Of a stretch of DNA of 32,498 bases, positions 6,654 through 15,152 are shown piece by piece (positions within the stretch are counted from its first letter, which is position 1; each line of letters starts with the position of its first letter). Source of the stretch: SZUA-448 sp045627185 (GTDB taxonomy: Bacteria > Bacillota > Clostridia > Lachnospirales > Lachnospiraceae); the NCBI GenBank assembly GCA_045627185.1, contig JAZQNE010000148.1, forward strand, positions 1-32,498, given 5' to 3'. Both the position numbers and the translations under genes were made by a program. The notes below the pieces were generated by a model. It did not search any database. It saw only the letters and a list, made by a program, of their open reading frames with translations, and was not told the DNA's origin.

Positions 6654-7430
6654 TTATTTATTTGCTTTCTCACGATCGGCAATAATCAGCTTCTTAACAG
6701 CCTCAACGCCTACACGGATAGCATTTTCGGTATCAAGTGCATCGGGCTCCTGATAACCTGCTGCCTTGCGCTCCTGGTTCCATACAACATGGAAGCATGA
6801 ACCGGCGCGAACACCGAGTGCTGCTGCTACTGTAAATACTGCTGCAGATTCCATCTCGCTTGCAAGGACGCCAAGACGTTTCCAGGCTTCCCATTTGTTA
6901 AGAAGTTCATAAGATACGGGCATACGTGAAGGGCTGTGCTGTCCGTAGAAGGAATCCTTACACTGAACAACGCCTGCATGCCAGTTAAGACCAAGGTCCT
7001 TTGATGCTTCAACAATGGCTGTAAGTACATCGTAATCTGCAACTGCCGGGAATTCGATAGGTGCATATTCACGGCTTGTGCCCTCGTGACGGATTGCACC
7101 GCTTGCGATTACAACATCGCCGGATTTAACCTTCATGTTGATGCCGCCGCAGGTTCCTACGCGTACGAAGGTATCTGCACCAAGTGCGGTAAGTTCTTCA
7201 ACTGCGATGGATGCTGAAGGACCGCCGATACCGGTTGAACATACTGTTACTTTCTCACCGAGAAGTGTGCCTGTATAAGTGCAGTATTCACGGTTATATG
7301 CAACCTTTACGGGGTTGTCAAAATATTTTGCGATTTTCTCGCAACGGCCCGGATCTCCGGGGATAATTACGTAGCGGCCAACTTCGCCCTCTGCGCACTG
7401 AATGTGGTACTGAATGTTCTTTCTTTCCAT
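6654..7430 (-). CDS. udp: Uridine phosphorylase
   Basis: A 258-residue PNP/UDP-family nucleoside phosphorylase that splits uridine to uracil and ribose-1-phosphate. It resembles E. coli Udp over its length: IPGDPGRCEKIAKYFDNPVK, the phosphate-binding STGIGGPSASIAVEEL, VRVGTCGG, EFPAVADYDVLTA and the ribose-binding EMESAAVF. The pyrimidine-pocket segment FYGQHSPSR differs from E. coli, so other nucleosides are possible. Start ATG 7430 has GGGAGG five bases upstream; the ATG at 7442 would consume that site. It lies 40 bases after the permease at 7471, so it is probably in the same transcript as the second importer. Confidence 0.93.
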   Translation of the reverse strand: MERKNIQYHIQCAEGEVGRYVIIPGDPGRCEKIAKYFDNPVKVAYNREYCTYTGTLLGEKVTVCSTGIGGPSASIAVEELTALGADTFVRVGTCGGINMKVKSGDVVIASGAIRHEGTSREYAPIEFPAVADYDVLTAIVEASKDLGLNWHAGVVQCKDSFYGQHSPSRMPVSYELLNKWEAWKRLGVLASEMESAAVFTVAAALGVRAGSCFHVVWNQERKAAGYQEPDALDTENAIRVGVEAVKKLIIADREKANK

Positions 7431-7470
7431 AATTCCTCCCATAAGATAAGTAAAACACTTAATCTATTTA

Positions 7471-8127
7471 TTATTTATTTAACTTTTTTTCAATAATTGA
7501 AAAAACAAGTTCGATGATAATTGTTGCAATCAGATAAATAATTATACTGAATGCGATTGAAAACAGCGGATACATGGTACGGTTTCCGATCTGCTGCATA
7601 ACATTTGTGAGTTCATTTACGCTGATGTAGCCTGCAACCGTTGTCCACTGCATAAGCTGGATAACAAGGCGCTTAACCTGGAAAAGTGAGCGCTTTGTGC
7701 CCTCAGGAAGTGCTGCCGTAAAGAATGCGCTTCTGAGTCTCTTGCGGATTTCCCTGTTTTTGAAATCCTCATGCTCGCTGATGGATTTCATAATAATTTC
7801 GGAGAAGTGGCCGGCCCCGTACAGACCTATTGCCACAATGGCAAGAAATATTGTTGAAATATTAACTGCGCCGAAAATTCCGAAATCAAGGAAAAGCATA
7901 AGAAGAAGTACGGGCGTGCTTCTGAAGAGGAAGCTGAAAGCCCTTGCAATTCCTGAAACAACAGAAAATTCATAGCACATAAAATAACTGAAAACAGCGC
8001 CCAGAGCAGCTGCCAGTATCCATGCAAAAACAGTAATAAGCACAGTAACAATGAGTGCCTTTATGATGAGGCTGTATGCGCCTCCCGAAATCAGATTGCT
8101 TTTGATTGCATTAATTAAGTTTGACAT
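7471..8127 (-). CDS. Divergent HisM-family ABC permease without its own ATPase
   Basis: A 218-residue membrane protein with about five helices. Family features are FRSTPVLLLMLFLDF and TTVAGYISVNELTNVMQQI. The coupling loop, which in the neighbour reads EAGRSLG, is here FKNREIRKRLRSAFFTAALPEG, so the E-A-x3-L-G core is lost. That core normally contacts the nucleotide-binding subunit, so coupling must be altered or absent. It follows the binding protein at 8144 by 16 bases. No ATPase gene adjoins; the nearest is at 4202. The ATG at 8127 has a weak CAGGTC site. It may be a duplicated, specialised importer or a component that no longer transports. Confidence 0.85.
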   Translation of the reverse strand: MSNLINAIKSNLISGGAYSLIIKALIVTVLITVFAWILAAALGAVFSYFMCYEFSVVSGIARAFSFLFRSTPVLLLMLFLDFGIFGAVNISTIFLAIVAIGLYGAGHFSEIIMKSISEHEDFKNREIRKRLRSAFFTAALPEGTKRSLFQVKRLVIQLMQWTTVAGYISVNELTNVMQQIGNRTMYPLFSIAFSIIIYLIATIIIELVFSIIEKKLNK

Positions 8128-8143
8128 ATTTTTGACCTGCCGT

Positions 8144-8983
8144 TTATTTATTTACAAGAAGACAATATTCACTGACGCTGCAGTAGCCGTCCGACATGAT
8201 ATATTCGGGGAATTCCGTGGAATGGTTTTCACTTGTGCCGTAGCATGCAAGAACATCAACCTTGCCTGCCATAAGCCTTGCAAATGCTGTTTCGTTATCA
8301 AGAACAACAAACTTAACCTTCCTGTTGATATATGCTCCGAGGTATTTCGCAAGTTCAACAGCCATACCCGAAACATTGCCTTTTTCATCAACCATTTCAA
8401 GCGGCGGAACGGTACCTGTTATTCCTACGGTGATGCTTCCGTCTGTTCCCTTAATGGTGCATCTTGCGCTCTGTTCCTTACCTTCCACAAAGTCAGCATA
8501 TAGTCTGTCAATAACACCGTTTTCACGGAATCCCGCAAGCATTTCGTCAGCTTTGTCCCTGAAGGCCGTATCCTGCTTTCTGAAGGCAAAAGCAAATTCA
8601 AAGCGTTCAGATCCCATGCCGGGCGTTTCGGCCGGTGAAAGGGCTCTGTAGGGGCCTGTACGGGTCAGATATTTTGCACTGACATCAGTAACCCATACCG
8701 ATGATACATTTCTGTTTTCAAGGGCCTTAAGGGCCGTATTGATATCCTTGTACGGAATGTATCTGCCAAAGTTAACGCCAAAATAGCCGTCAAGAAAGAT
8801 TTTTGCCGAATCATTCGGTGTTTTTGTGGTTACACCGCTGATTTTTCTGCCCTTAAGCTGCTGAACATCCTCAAAAACAAAGCTTGATTCCTGCTTCGGC
8901 TTGAAAAGCCCGAGGGTTGTGCACAACAGACAAACCACAGCAAACACGGCAACTATAATCCATTTTCGTTTAGTAGTTATCAT
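8144..8983 (-). CDS. Second circularly permuted solute-binding-like protein
   Basis: A 279-residue extracytoplasmic protein with an N-terminal helix (about 8-27). There is no convincing lipobox, so it is probably a membrane anchor. Residues about 36-170 (FEDVQQLKGRKISGVTT...FRENGVIDRLYADFVEG) correspond to the usual C-terminal half of SBP_bac_3 proteins. Residues 182-279 (GSITVGITGTVPPLEM...GMAVELAKYL...) correspond to the usual N-terminal half, the same inverted order as the protein at 5731. The segment aligned with MTVTEDRLKSIDF reads GTSENHSTEFPEY, so the carboxylate-binding arginine is missing. The ribosome site (GAGTG) is weak. It is paired with the divergent permease at 7471. Confidence 0.85.
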   Translation of the reverse strand: MITTKRKWIIVAVFAVVCLLCTTLGLFKPKQESSFVFEDVQQLKGRKISGVTTKTPNDSAKIFLDGYFGVNFGRYIPYKDINTALKALENRNVSSVWVTDVSAKYLTRTGPYRALSPAETPGMGSERFEFAFAFRKQDTAFRDKADEMLAGFRENGVIDRLYADFVEGKEQSARCTIKGTDGSITVGITGTVPPLEMVDEKGNVSGMAVELAKYLGAYINRKVKFVVLDNETAFARLMAGKVDVLACYGTSENHSTEFPEYIMSDGYCSVSEYCLLVNK

Positions 8984-9018
8984 ATTTTCACACTCTTCTA
9001 TCTATTCTGATTTAGCTT

Positions 9019-10797
9019 TTATTTAATTTCCACACCAATGATATTCTCGCTTCGAAGCCCGACAACAAGCCTGTTGCCAAATACAACGGGTGTTGCTTCA
9101 ATATTCGAGCCAAAGCTTATTGTATCGAGTGTTTTGCCGGTAGCAGCCTCAAGAAGAAGGATTTTTCCGTTTCCGCAGCACTGAACAAGTCTTGCTTTTC
9201 CGTCAGTCCCGTAAACAAGGCAGCCCGAACTCCATGCATCACAATTCAGTTCAAGACGCCAGTACTCTTCACCGGTCTTCTTGCTGATTGCAACAATATA
9301 TGCCGTATCAACATCCGGAACCTTTGATACCGAATAGAACAGGTAATCGGAAATCTCACCCTTTCCGCTTGCTCCCGATGAAAGGAATCCGCCGGCAAGA
9401 CCAAGCACCGTATGAACCTCATAAGGTTTCTTCCAGACTATTTCACCGTTCATGGCATTAAGCTTGTAGATGCAGGCTTCACCAAGATGGTGCTCATCGT
9501 AATGGAATTTAAGGGTGGTTGCAACATAGATAAATTTCTGTCCGTCCTCTGTTGTTTCAAAAACAGGGCTGGAGTTGATGTCCTCATAAAGGTCCTGAAC
9601 CCAGACAGGCTGCATGGTATTCAGGTCAAGGCACTGGAAAATGCCGCCGTTATCGCCAAAGAAAAGATAATGGTCATAAACAACAGCACTTGATTCGGAA
9701 CCGGAACCGTTTCCGTATTCGCCGTCCTCAAATCTTTCATCAGCGGTTTTTGAATAATATGCGTATTTAACTATTTCATCCGGGTCAACTCTTAATTCGC
9801 CGGTTTCCGGATTGTACTCGGTATTGAGGTGAACCGTATAAATCAGTCCGTTTTCACCCGGGCAGATTACGGTGTCTGCAGCTGTGCAGAACACGGGTGA
9901 ACTGTCATATGCGTGCCAGATACGCGGTGCAAAGGAATCATTTGCGCCGATTTCATAAAGCTTCTGGCCGTCAATCAGGCTGTAAATGAAAATACGTGCA
10001 CTGACCTGTTCTCCGAAAAGACCGGTTGCGGAATCGCCCGAACCGCAGATAAGAAGCGGATAATCAGGATGGAGTGAGCAGGTACCCTTGAAGGTCATTC
10101 CTACGTTGATTGCATCACGTGTTTCCTTGCCTGTTTCCATGTCAAGGAAGTGGATTTTTCCGTCCATGCCGGGATAAATCACTTCGACAAGATTGGTTTT
10201 TGATTTTGCCGAAGGATAAAGGTCCATGAGATTTCTTGTTTTAGCATCCCATTTAACTGCCAGCGGCTGACCGGTCCAGCCGTTTCCGGACCAGTAATTT
10301 ACGCCGTCGCATTTAAGGAATTTGCCGGTTTTGAAATTCCAGGTGGCATCATCAAATTTATCCTCTGAAATGGCGGCTGTGCCATAAGAAGAAAGCGATC
10401 TGCCGTAATTTCCCCTGAAGGTGATTATGCCCTCATGGGTAGTAAAATTATTAAGGAATTCCTCTGTAAATTCAATGGGAACAGCACGGCTGTAACTGTC
10501 TGTTACAACTCCGTTTACCTCAAGTGCCGTCCCGGAGAAATAAAGGGACGGATCGGTATTTGAAGTACAATAAGGCTCTTCAGCGGTTTCTCCCGAACCC
10601 TGTGAGTTTCCGGAAACCACGGGAAGACTTCCCCTTGTGCCGACCATATAGTTGTAAACATAGCTTATGTTACCCTTAACCTTAATCAGAAGCGCAAAAA
10701 GGCCAAGAAGCATTGCCAGAAGAATTACGGCAAGCCCCGCTCCGATAAACTTAAGGATTCTGATCTGTTTATGTGTTTTAGTCAATTCTTTTTTCAT
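9019..10797 (-). CDS. Membrane-anchored PQQ-like beta-propeller repeat protein
   Basis: A 592-residue protein with one N-terminal helix (about 17-40), a Ser/Gly-rich spacer and a long extracytoplasmic region of propeller blades. Recurrent blade motifs are GKIHFLDMETGKE, GLIYTVHLNTEYNP, GGIFQCLDLNTMQPVWVQDL, ACIYKLNAMNGEIVWKKPY, AYIVAISKKTGEEYWRLEL and KILLLEAATGKTLDTI. This x-I/V-x-A/L-x-x-x-T-G-x-x-x-W spacing is that of PQQ-binding-like (YncE/BamB-type) repeats. Nothing shows that it binds PQQ, and the role is unknown. The ATG overlaps the radA stop by four bases (ATGA), so it is translationally coupled to radA, which is an unusual partner. Confidence 0.85.
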   Translation of the reverse strand: MKKELTKTHKQIRILKFIGAGLAVILLAMLLGLFALLIKVKGNISYVYNYMVGTRGSLPVVSGNSQGSGETAEEPYCTSNTDPSLYFSGTALEVNGVVTDSYSRAVPIEFTEEFLNNFTTHEGIITFRGNYGRSLSSYGTAAISEDKFDDATWNFKTGKFLKCDGVNYWSGNGWTGQPLAVKWDAKTRNLMDLYPSAKSKTNLVEVIYPGMDGKIHFLDMETGKETRDAINVGMTFKGTCSLHPDYPLLICGSGDSATGLFGEQVSARIFIYSLIDGQKLYEIGANDSFAPRIWHAYDSSPVFCTAADTVICPGENGLIYTVHLNTEYNPETGELRVDPDEIVKYAYYSKTADERFEDGEYGNGSGSESSAVVYDHYLFFGDNGGIFQCLDLNTMQPVWVQDLYEDINSSPVFETTEDGQKFIYVATTLKFHYDEHHLGEACIYKLNAMNGEIVWKKPYEVHTVLGLAGGFLSSGASGKGEISDYLFYSVSKVPDVDTAYIVAISKKTGEEYWRLELNCDAWSSGCLVYGTDGKARLVQCCGNGKILLLEAATGKTLDTISFGSNIEATPVVFGNRLVVGLRSENIIGVEIK

Positions 10798-12155
10798 GAT
10801 TGTGCCAATACCGTGTTAAGTTCTTTAACACTGCTGACTCCTATTAACTTTATTCCGGGGTATTTCCCCTTTAATTCTTTGCACTGGATTGCAGGAAGAA
10901 TGCAGGTTTCATAGCCAAGCTTTGCGGCTTCCCTGATTCGCTGCTCCGCATAATTCACACCGCGGATTTCACCTGTAAGGCCTATTTCGCCAAAGCAGAC
11001 TGTTTTACTGTCCAAAGCCCTGTTCTTAAAGCTTGAAAGAATGGCAAGAACAATTCCAAGGTCAAGAGCGGGCTCATTTACACGCATTCCGCCCGCAACA
11101 TTAAGATAGGCATCACACCAGGAAAGCTCCGTTCCGAGCCTCTTTTCGATTACTGCCATCAGAAGGTTCATGCGGTTGTAATCAGTACCCGCTGCCGTTC
11201 TTCTTGGTATCTGGAATGTTGTCCTGCATACAAGCGCCTGAACCTCCACAAGAAGTGCCCTTGTGCCTTCAATAACAGCTGCAACAACCGAACCGGGCTC
11301 TCCCTCCGGACGGCCCTGAAGCATGTATTCCGAAGGATTTGCAACTTCCGTAAGGCCGCTTGATTTCATCTCAAATACGCCAATTTCATCAGTTGACCCG
11401 AAACGGTTTTTTACCGACCTCAAAATTCTGTAATTTGCAGACTGTTCGCCTTCAAAATACAGTACCGTATCAACCATATGCTCAAGCACACGCGGTCCGG
11501 CCACCTGCCCTTCTTTTGTCACATGACCTATGATAAATACCGTTATTCCCTGCTCTTTTGCAATATGCATAAGTGCATTTGTGCTCTCCCGGACCTGACT
11601 TACGCTGCCCGGAGCTGCCGATATTTCCTCACGGAACATTGTCTGGATTGAGTCAATAACAAGGATTTCCGGTTTTACCGAAGCCACTGTTCCTTCAATT
11701 TCAGACAGGTCTGTTTCGGAAAGAAGCATCAGATTATCCCCAAAGGTTCCAAGTCTGTCCGCACGCATTTTTATCTGGCGCAGCGATTCCTCACCCGAAA
11801 CATAAAGCAGTCTGTGGGATGTCGAAAGTTCACGGCAAACCTGCAAAAGCAGTGTGGATTTGCCTATTCCGGGATCTCCTCCTACCAAAACTAAGGAACC
11901 CACTACAATTCCACCGCCCAAAACGCGGTCGAATTCATGGATTCCGGTTAGTATTCGCTCCTCCGATTCGGAAGAAACCTGTGATACGGTCACAGGCGCA
12001 GCGCTATTACCGCTGCGTTTGACAGCGGTGTTTTTCTTTGAGTTTTCAGGTTCTTCTACGAGAGTATTCCATGCGTGGCATGCAGGACACTGGCCCTGCC
12101 ATTTTGCGGACTCATTACCGCATTCTGAACAAAAATATACCGTTTTGCCTTTCAT
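10794..12155 (-). CDS. radA: DNA repair protein RadA (Sms), RecA-like branch-migration ATPase
   Basis: A 453-residue protein of normal length for RadA, which drives branch migration during recombinational repair. The N-terminal zinc finger has Cys 9, 12, 23 and 26. Walker A is GDPGIGKST (about residue 92). The RadA-specific KNRFG motif follows at about residue 247. The C-terminal Lon-protease-like domain contains GTRALLVEVQALV and GEIGLTGEIRGV. The ATG at 12155 has GGGGAGAG just upstream. radA often neighbours clpC in Firmicutes, here with one small gene between them. Confidence 0.97.
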   Translation of the reverse strand: MKGKTVYFCSECGNESAKWQGQCPACHAWNTLVEEPENSKKNTAVKRSGNSAAPVTVSQVSSESEERILTGIHEFDRVLGGGIVVGSLVLVGGDPGIGKSTLLLQVCRELSTSHRLLYVSGEESLRQIKMRADRLGTFGDNLMLLSETDLSEIEGTVASVKPEILVIDSIQTMFREEISAAPGSVSQVRESTNALMHIAKEQGITVFIIGHVTKEGQVAGPRVLEHMVDTVLYFEGEQSANYRILRSVKNRFGSTDEIGVFEMKSSGLTEVANPSEYMLQGRPEGEPGSVVAAVIEGTRALLVEVQALVCRTTFQIPRRTAAGTDYNRMNLLMAVIEKRLGTELSWCDAYLNVAGGMRVNEPALDLGIVLAILSSFKNRALDSKTVCFGEIGLTGEIRGVNYAEQRIREAAKLGYETCILPAIQCKELKGKYPGIKLIGVSSVKELNTVLAQS

Positions 12156-12179
12156 GCTCTCTCCCCAACCAAAGACGTT

Positions 12180-12587
12180 TTATCGTCTTACAACCTTAAC
12201 GTCAACGCTTTTGCCTTCTGCAAGTTCTACGCTGATGCTCAGCTTTCCGCTGATATTTGTTGTCATTCTGCCAACATTAACATCGTCAAGAAGTACTTCG
12301 TACTCCTCTTCTTCATTAAGCCCGAGTGTTAACTGGGCATTTTCTTTACCTTCAACGGTAAAGCACATTCCTTCAAAATTAGCTCTGAAATCGGTAACGG
12401 TTGTTCCCGGAACAGATTCATAAAGGAAGGTTTCGTTCTTTTCAAGTTTCGTGATTTCCCGGAAGGTTTTCAGCTTATAGGAATCACCCTCAACAATGTA
12501 ATCCGAAACCTTCGTCTTTTCGGGAAGATTATAGTCCCCAAAACTAATTCCTCCGTCAGCCTCGGTGCGAATGATTGTATCTGCCAT
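12180..12587 (-). CDS. Small beta-rich conserved protein of unknown function
   Basis: A 135-residue soluble protein, acidic in its second half, with alternating hydrophobic residues suggesting an all-beta fold. It begins MADTIIRTEADGGISFGDY and ends in a strand pair (GKLSISVELAEGKSVDVKVVRR). No enzyme motif is visible. I recall similar small clostridial proteins labelled endosialidase in some databases, but nothing in the sequence supports a sialidase. AGGAGG lies seven bases before the ATG. It is placed between clpC and radA, with its own predicted promoter and a 5' hairpin, so it can be expressed apart from clpC. Confidence 0.85.
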   Translation of the reverse strand: MADTIIRTEADGGISFGDYNLPEKTKVSDYIVEGDSYKLKTFREITKLEKNETFLYESVPGTTVTDFRANFEGMCFTVEGKENAQLTLGLNEEEEYEVLLDDVNVGRMTTNISGKLSISVELAEGKSVDVKVVRR

Positions 12588-12601
12588 ATTTTTACCTCCT
12601 G

Positions 12602-12618
12602 CCCGACAATCTGTCGGG
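12602..12618 (-). promoter_or_regulatory. Seven-bp hairpin at the head of the 12180-gene leader
   Basis: The perfect stem CCCGACA / TGTCGGG with a 3-base loop is followed on the transcribed strand directly by CAGGAGG, not by Ts, so it is not a terminator. With the predicted -10 box at 12626-12631 the transcript would begin within a base or two of the stem. The mRNA would carry a 5'-terminal hairpin abutting its ribosome site. That could protect the 5' end or regulate initiation. Confidence 0.6.
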
Positions 12619-12625
12619 TTAATTA

Positions 12626-12654
12626 ATTATACTATAAATCAGTGCTTTTTTCCA
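12626..12654 (-). promoter_or_regulatory. Putative promoter for the 12180 gene
   Basis: On the minus strand TATAAT (12626-12631) is preceded at 17 bases by TGGAAA (4 of 6 matches to TTGACA). The -10 box directly abuts the clpC stop codon (12632-12634), and the -35 box lies in the last clpC codons. Confidence 0.5.
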
Positions 12655-15112
12655 TCTTTTTTTTCGGTGCGCGACGGGTCACAAAACAGAGCTCATTTTC
12701 CTTTACAGTGAGCTTAACTGTTGCTCCCGCATTGATTTTGCCTTCAAGCATTCCTTCGGCAATTTTGTCTTCAACACGCGTCTGGATGGCACGTCTCAGA
12801 GGTCTTGCACCGTATTTGTCATCAGATCCTTTTTCAAGGATATCGTTTACGGCTGCATCGTCAAAACTGAATTTGATGGAAAGCTGCTCGAGACAGCGTG
12901 ATTTCAGTTCATTAAGCATAAGCCTTACGATGTCGCGCATATTGTCCTTTGAAAGCTGGCGGAATACGATGATATCATCGATTCTGTTGATAAACTCAGG
13001 CTTGAAGATACGCTTGACTTCATCCATAACACCGTCTTTCATGCGGTTGTAATCGGCCTTCGGGTCATTCTGTGCGGAGAATCCAAGTTTTTTGGGTTCT
13101 ACAATGCTCTGTGCGCCCGCATTTGATGTCATGATGATTATGGAGTTCCTGAAGTTGACCTTTCTGCCGGTAGCGTCGGTAACATGACCGTCATCAAGCA
13201 TCTGAAGAAGGATGTTGAACACATCAGGATGAGCCTTCTCAATTTCATCAAAAAGTATTACCGCATACGGTTTTCTGCGGATTTTCTCACTGAGCTGGCC
13301 GCCCTCTTCATAGCCTACATATCCGGGCGGTGAGCCTATCATCTTGGAAACGCTGTGCTTTTCCATGTATTCGGACATGTCAACGCGGATGACCGCATCC
13401 TCATCACCGAAAACGGCTTCCGCAAGAGCCTTGGAAAGCTCGGTTTTACCAACACCGGTCGGTCCGAGGAACAGGAATGAACCAACGGGACGCTTGGGAT
13501 TTTTAAGCCCCGCACGGCCGCGTCGGATAGCCTTCGCTACTGCACTTACGGCCTCCTCCTGCCCCACAACGCGCTTATGAAGCTCATCCTCAAGTCTTAT
13601 CAGACGGTCGGATTCAGCCTCTGTAAGCTTTGTAACGGGAACCTTGGTAATTCTTGCAACTACCGCTGCAATGTCATCTTCATCAACAATGAACTGCTCC
13701 TCACTGTCCCTGTCACGTTCTTTTTTCAGCTCATCCCGGAGCTCTGCATTCTTCGCCGTAAGCTTCTTTGAAAGTTTCTTTGCAAGTGTAAGGTCGCCTT
13801 CGGAAAGAGCATCCTCCATGCGGTCTTCAATATCGTCGCACTCGTCCTCAAGCTCCGTGATTTTTGCGGGAACAGTGGCTCTTTTAAGCTGTTTTGCTGC
13901 TGCAGCTTCATCAAGAAGGTCAATGGCCTTGTCCGGAAGAAAACGGTCATTTATATACCTTGCGGAAAGCTTTGCAGCTGCCGTGAGCGCTGATTCCTTA
14001 ATTGTAACACCGTGATGTTTTTCATAGGCGGGACGGATTCCCTTAAGAATTTCGATTGTCTCCGCAACATCCGGCTCATCAACGGCGATGGGCTGGAAAC
14101 GGCGTTCGAGTGCCGCATCCTTTTCAATGTGCTTGCGGTATTCATCAAGTGTTGTAGCACCTATTACCTGAAGTTCGCCCCTTGCAAGTGCGGGTTTCAT
14201 GATGTTTGACGCATCAAGTGCGCCCTCTGCTCCGCCCGCTCCTATGATTGTGTGGAGCTCATCGATGAAAATCAACACATTTCCGTCGCTAATGGCTTCA
14301 TTTATTATCTGGCGGATTCTTTCCTCAAATTCACCACGATATTTTGATCCTGCAACAACTCCCGAAAGGTCAAGATTTAAGAGTCTCTTGTTCTGAAGTG
14401 TTTTGGGGATACGACCGCGTACAATGCGCTGCGCGAGCGCTTCCACAACAGCTGTTTTACCAACACCCGGCTCACCGGTAAGGCACGGATTGTTCTTTGT
14501 TCTGCGGCTTAAAACCTGCATAAGGCGCTCTATTTCCGCATCTCTTCCGACAACGGGATCAAGGCGGCCGTTAAAAGCAAGCTCGGTAAGGTCGCGTGAA
14601 TATTTATCAAGCGTGGGGGTGGATGAACCGGCATTATCTTCCTTTAAGGAATTAAGTTCTTCCTTGATTTCTTCAACAGGAAGCCCCATTGCGCCAAGAA
14701 GTTCGGCATAAAGCTTGGGCAGATTGATACTTAATGTATTGAGCAGTCTTATTGCGATGCATTCCGGCTCATGAATAAGCGCAATCAGCAGATGCTCCGT
14801 GCCGACAGCATTTGAGCCGAGGCGTTCTGCCTCTTCCCTGCTTCGCCTTTCAACCGCATTAAGTTTCGGTGTTTGTTCCTTGTGCTCGCGAAGTTTCACG
14901 GGAGCTCCCGGAGCGATGAGTTCTCTCATCATTTCAAGAAGTTTGTCCTCATCAACACCGTTTGTCGACAGAACTTTTTCGGCAAGTCCCGGAACTTCAA
15001 GCAGTGCAACAAGCAGGTGCTCTGTTCCGACATAGGAATGCTCAAGCCTGTCTGATATTTTCCCGGCCTGCATAAGCACGGCTTTTGCATTATCGGTGTA
15101 CTCTAAACTCAT
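12632..15112 (-). CDS. clpC: ATP-dependent Clp protease ATPase subunit ClpC
   Basis: An 826-residue Hsp100 unfoldase that feeds substrates to ClpP. Two N-terminal Clp repeats (about 1-145) are followed by AAA module 1 with Walker A GEPGVGKT (about 213) and FIDELHT. A middle coiled coil with a UVR-like segment (about 405-455) precedes AAA module 2 with GPTGVGKT (about 550) and the ClpP-docking tripeptide LGF in KKLGFS. AGGAGA precedes the ATG. In many Firmicutes clpC follows ctsR-mcsA-mcsB. None of those is here, and I see no CtsR heptad operator in the 40-base gap before it, so control differs or acts elsewhere. Confidence 0.97.
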   Translation of the reverse strand: MSLEYTDNAKAVLMQAGKISDRLEHSYVGTEHLLVALLEVPGLAEKVLSTNGVDEDKLLEMMRELIAPGAPVKLREHKEQTPKLNAVERRSREEAERLGSNAVGTEHLLIALIHEPECIAIRLLNTLSINLPKLYAELLGAMGLPVEEIKEELNSLKEDNAGSSTPTLDKYSRDLTELAFNGRLDPVVGRDAEIERLMQVLSRRTKNNPCLTGEPGVGKTAVVEALAQRIVRGRIPKTLQNKRLLNLDLSGVVAGSKYRGEFEERIRQIINEAISDGNVLIFIDELHTIIGAGGAEGALDASNIMKPALARGELQVIGATTLDEYRKHIEKDAALERRFQPIAVDEPDVAETIEILKGIRPAYEKHHGVTIKESALTAAAKLSARYINDRFLPDKAIDLLDEAAAAKQLKRATVPAKITELEDECDDIEDRMEDALSEGDLTLAKKLSKKLTAKNAELRDELKKERDRDSEEQFIVDEDDIAAVVARITKVPVTKLTEAESDRLIRLEDELHKRVVGQEEAVSAVAKAIRRGRAGLKNPKRPVGSFLFLGPTGVGKTELSKALAEAVFGDEDAVIRVDMSEYMEKHSVSKMIGSPPGYVGYEEGGQLSEKIRRKPYAVILFDEIEKAHPDVFNILLQMLDDGHVTDATGRKVNFRNSIIIMTSNAGAQSIVEPKKLGFSAQNDPKADYNRMKDGVMDEVKRIFKPEFINRIDDIIVFRQLSKDNMRDIVRLMLNELKSRCLEQLSIKFSFDDAAVNDILEKGSDDKYGARPLRRAIQTRVEDKIAEGMLEGKINAGATVKLTVKENELCFVTRRAPKKKMEKSTDL

Positions 15113-15152
15113 TTATTATCTCCTAATGTTTCTTTCATCTTTTTCGGCCTTT

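Noticed and set aside
12180..12587. Endosialidase label for the 135-residue protein
   Set aside because: Far too short for a sialidase catalytic domain, and no catalytic motif. The name I recall from some databases is not supported by the sequence.
12642..13052. Ser-rich plus-strand frames opposite clpC (also at 13644 and 14403)
   Set aside because: They are antisense shadows of clpC with biased Ser/Arg composition and no homology or ribosome sites.
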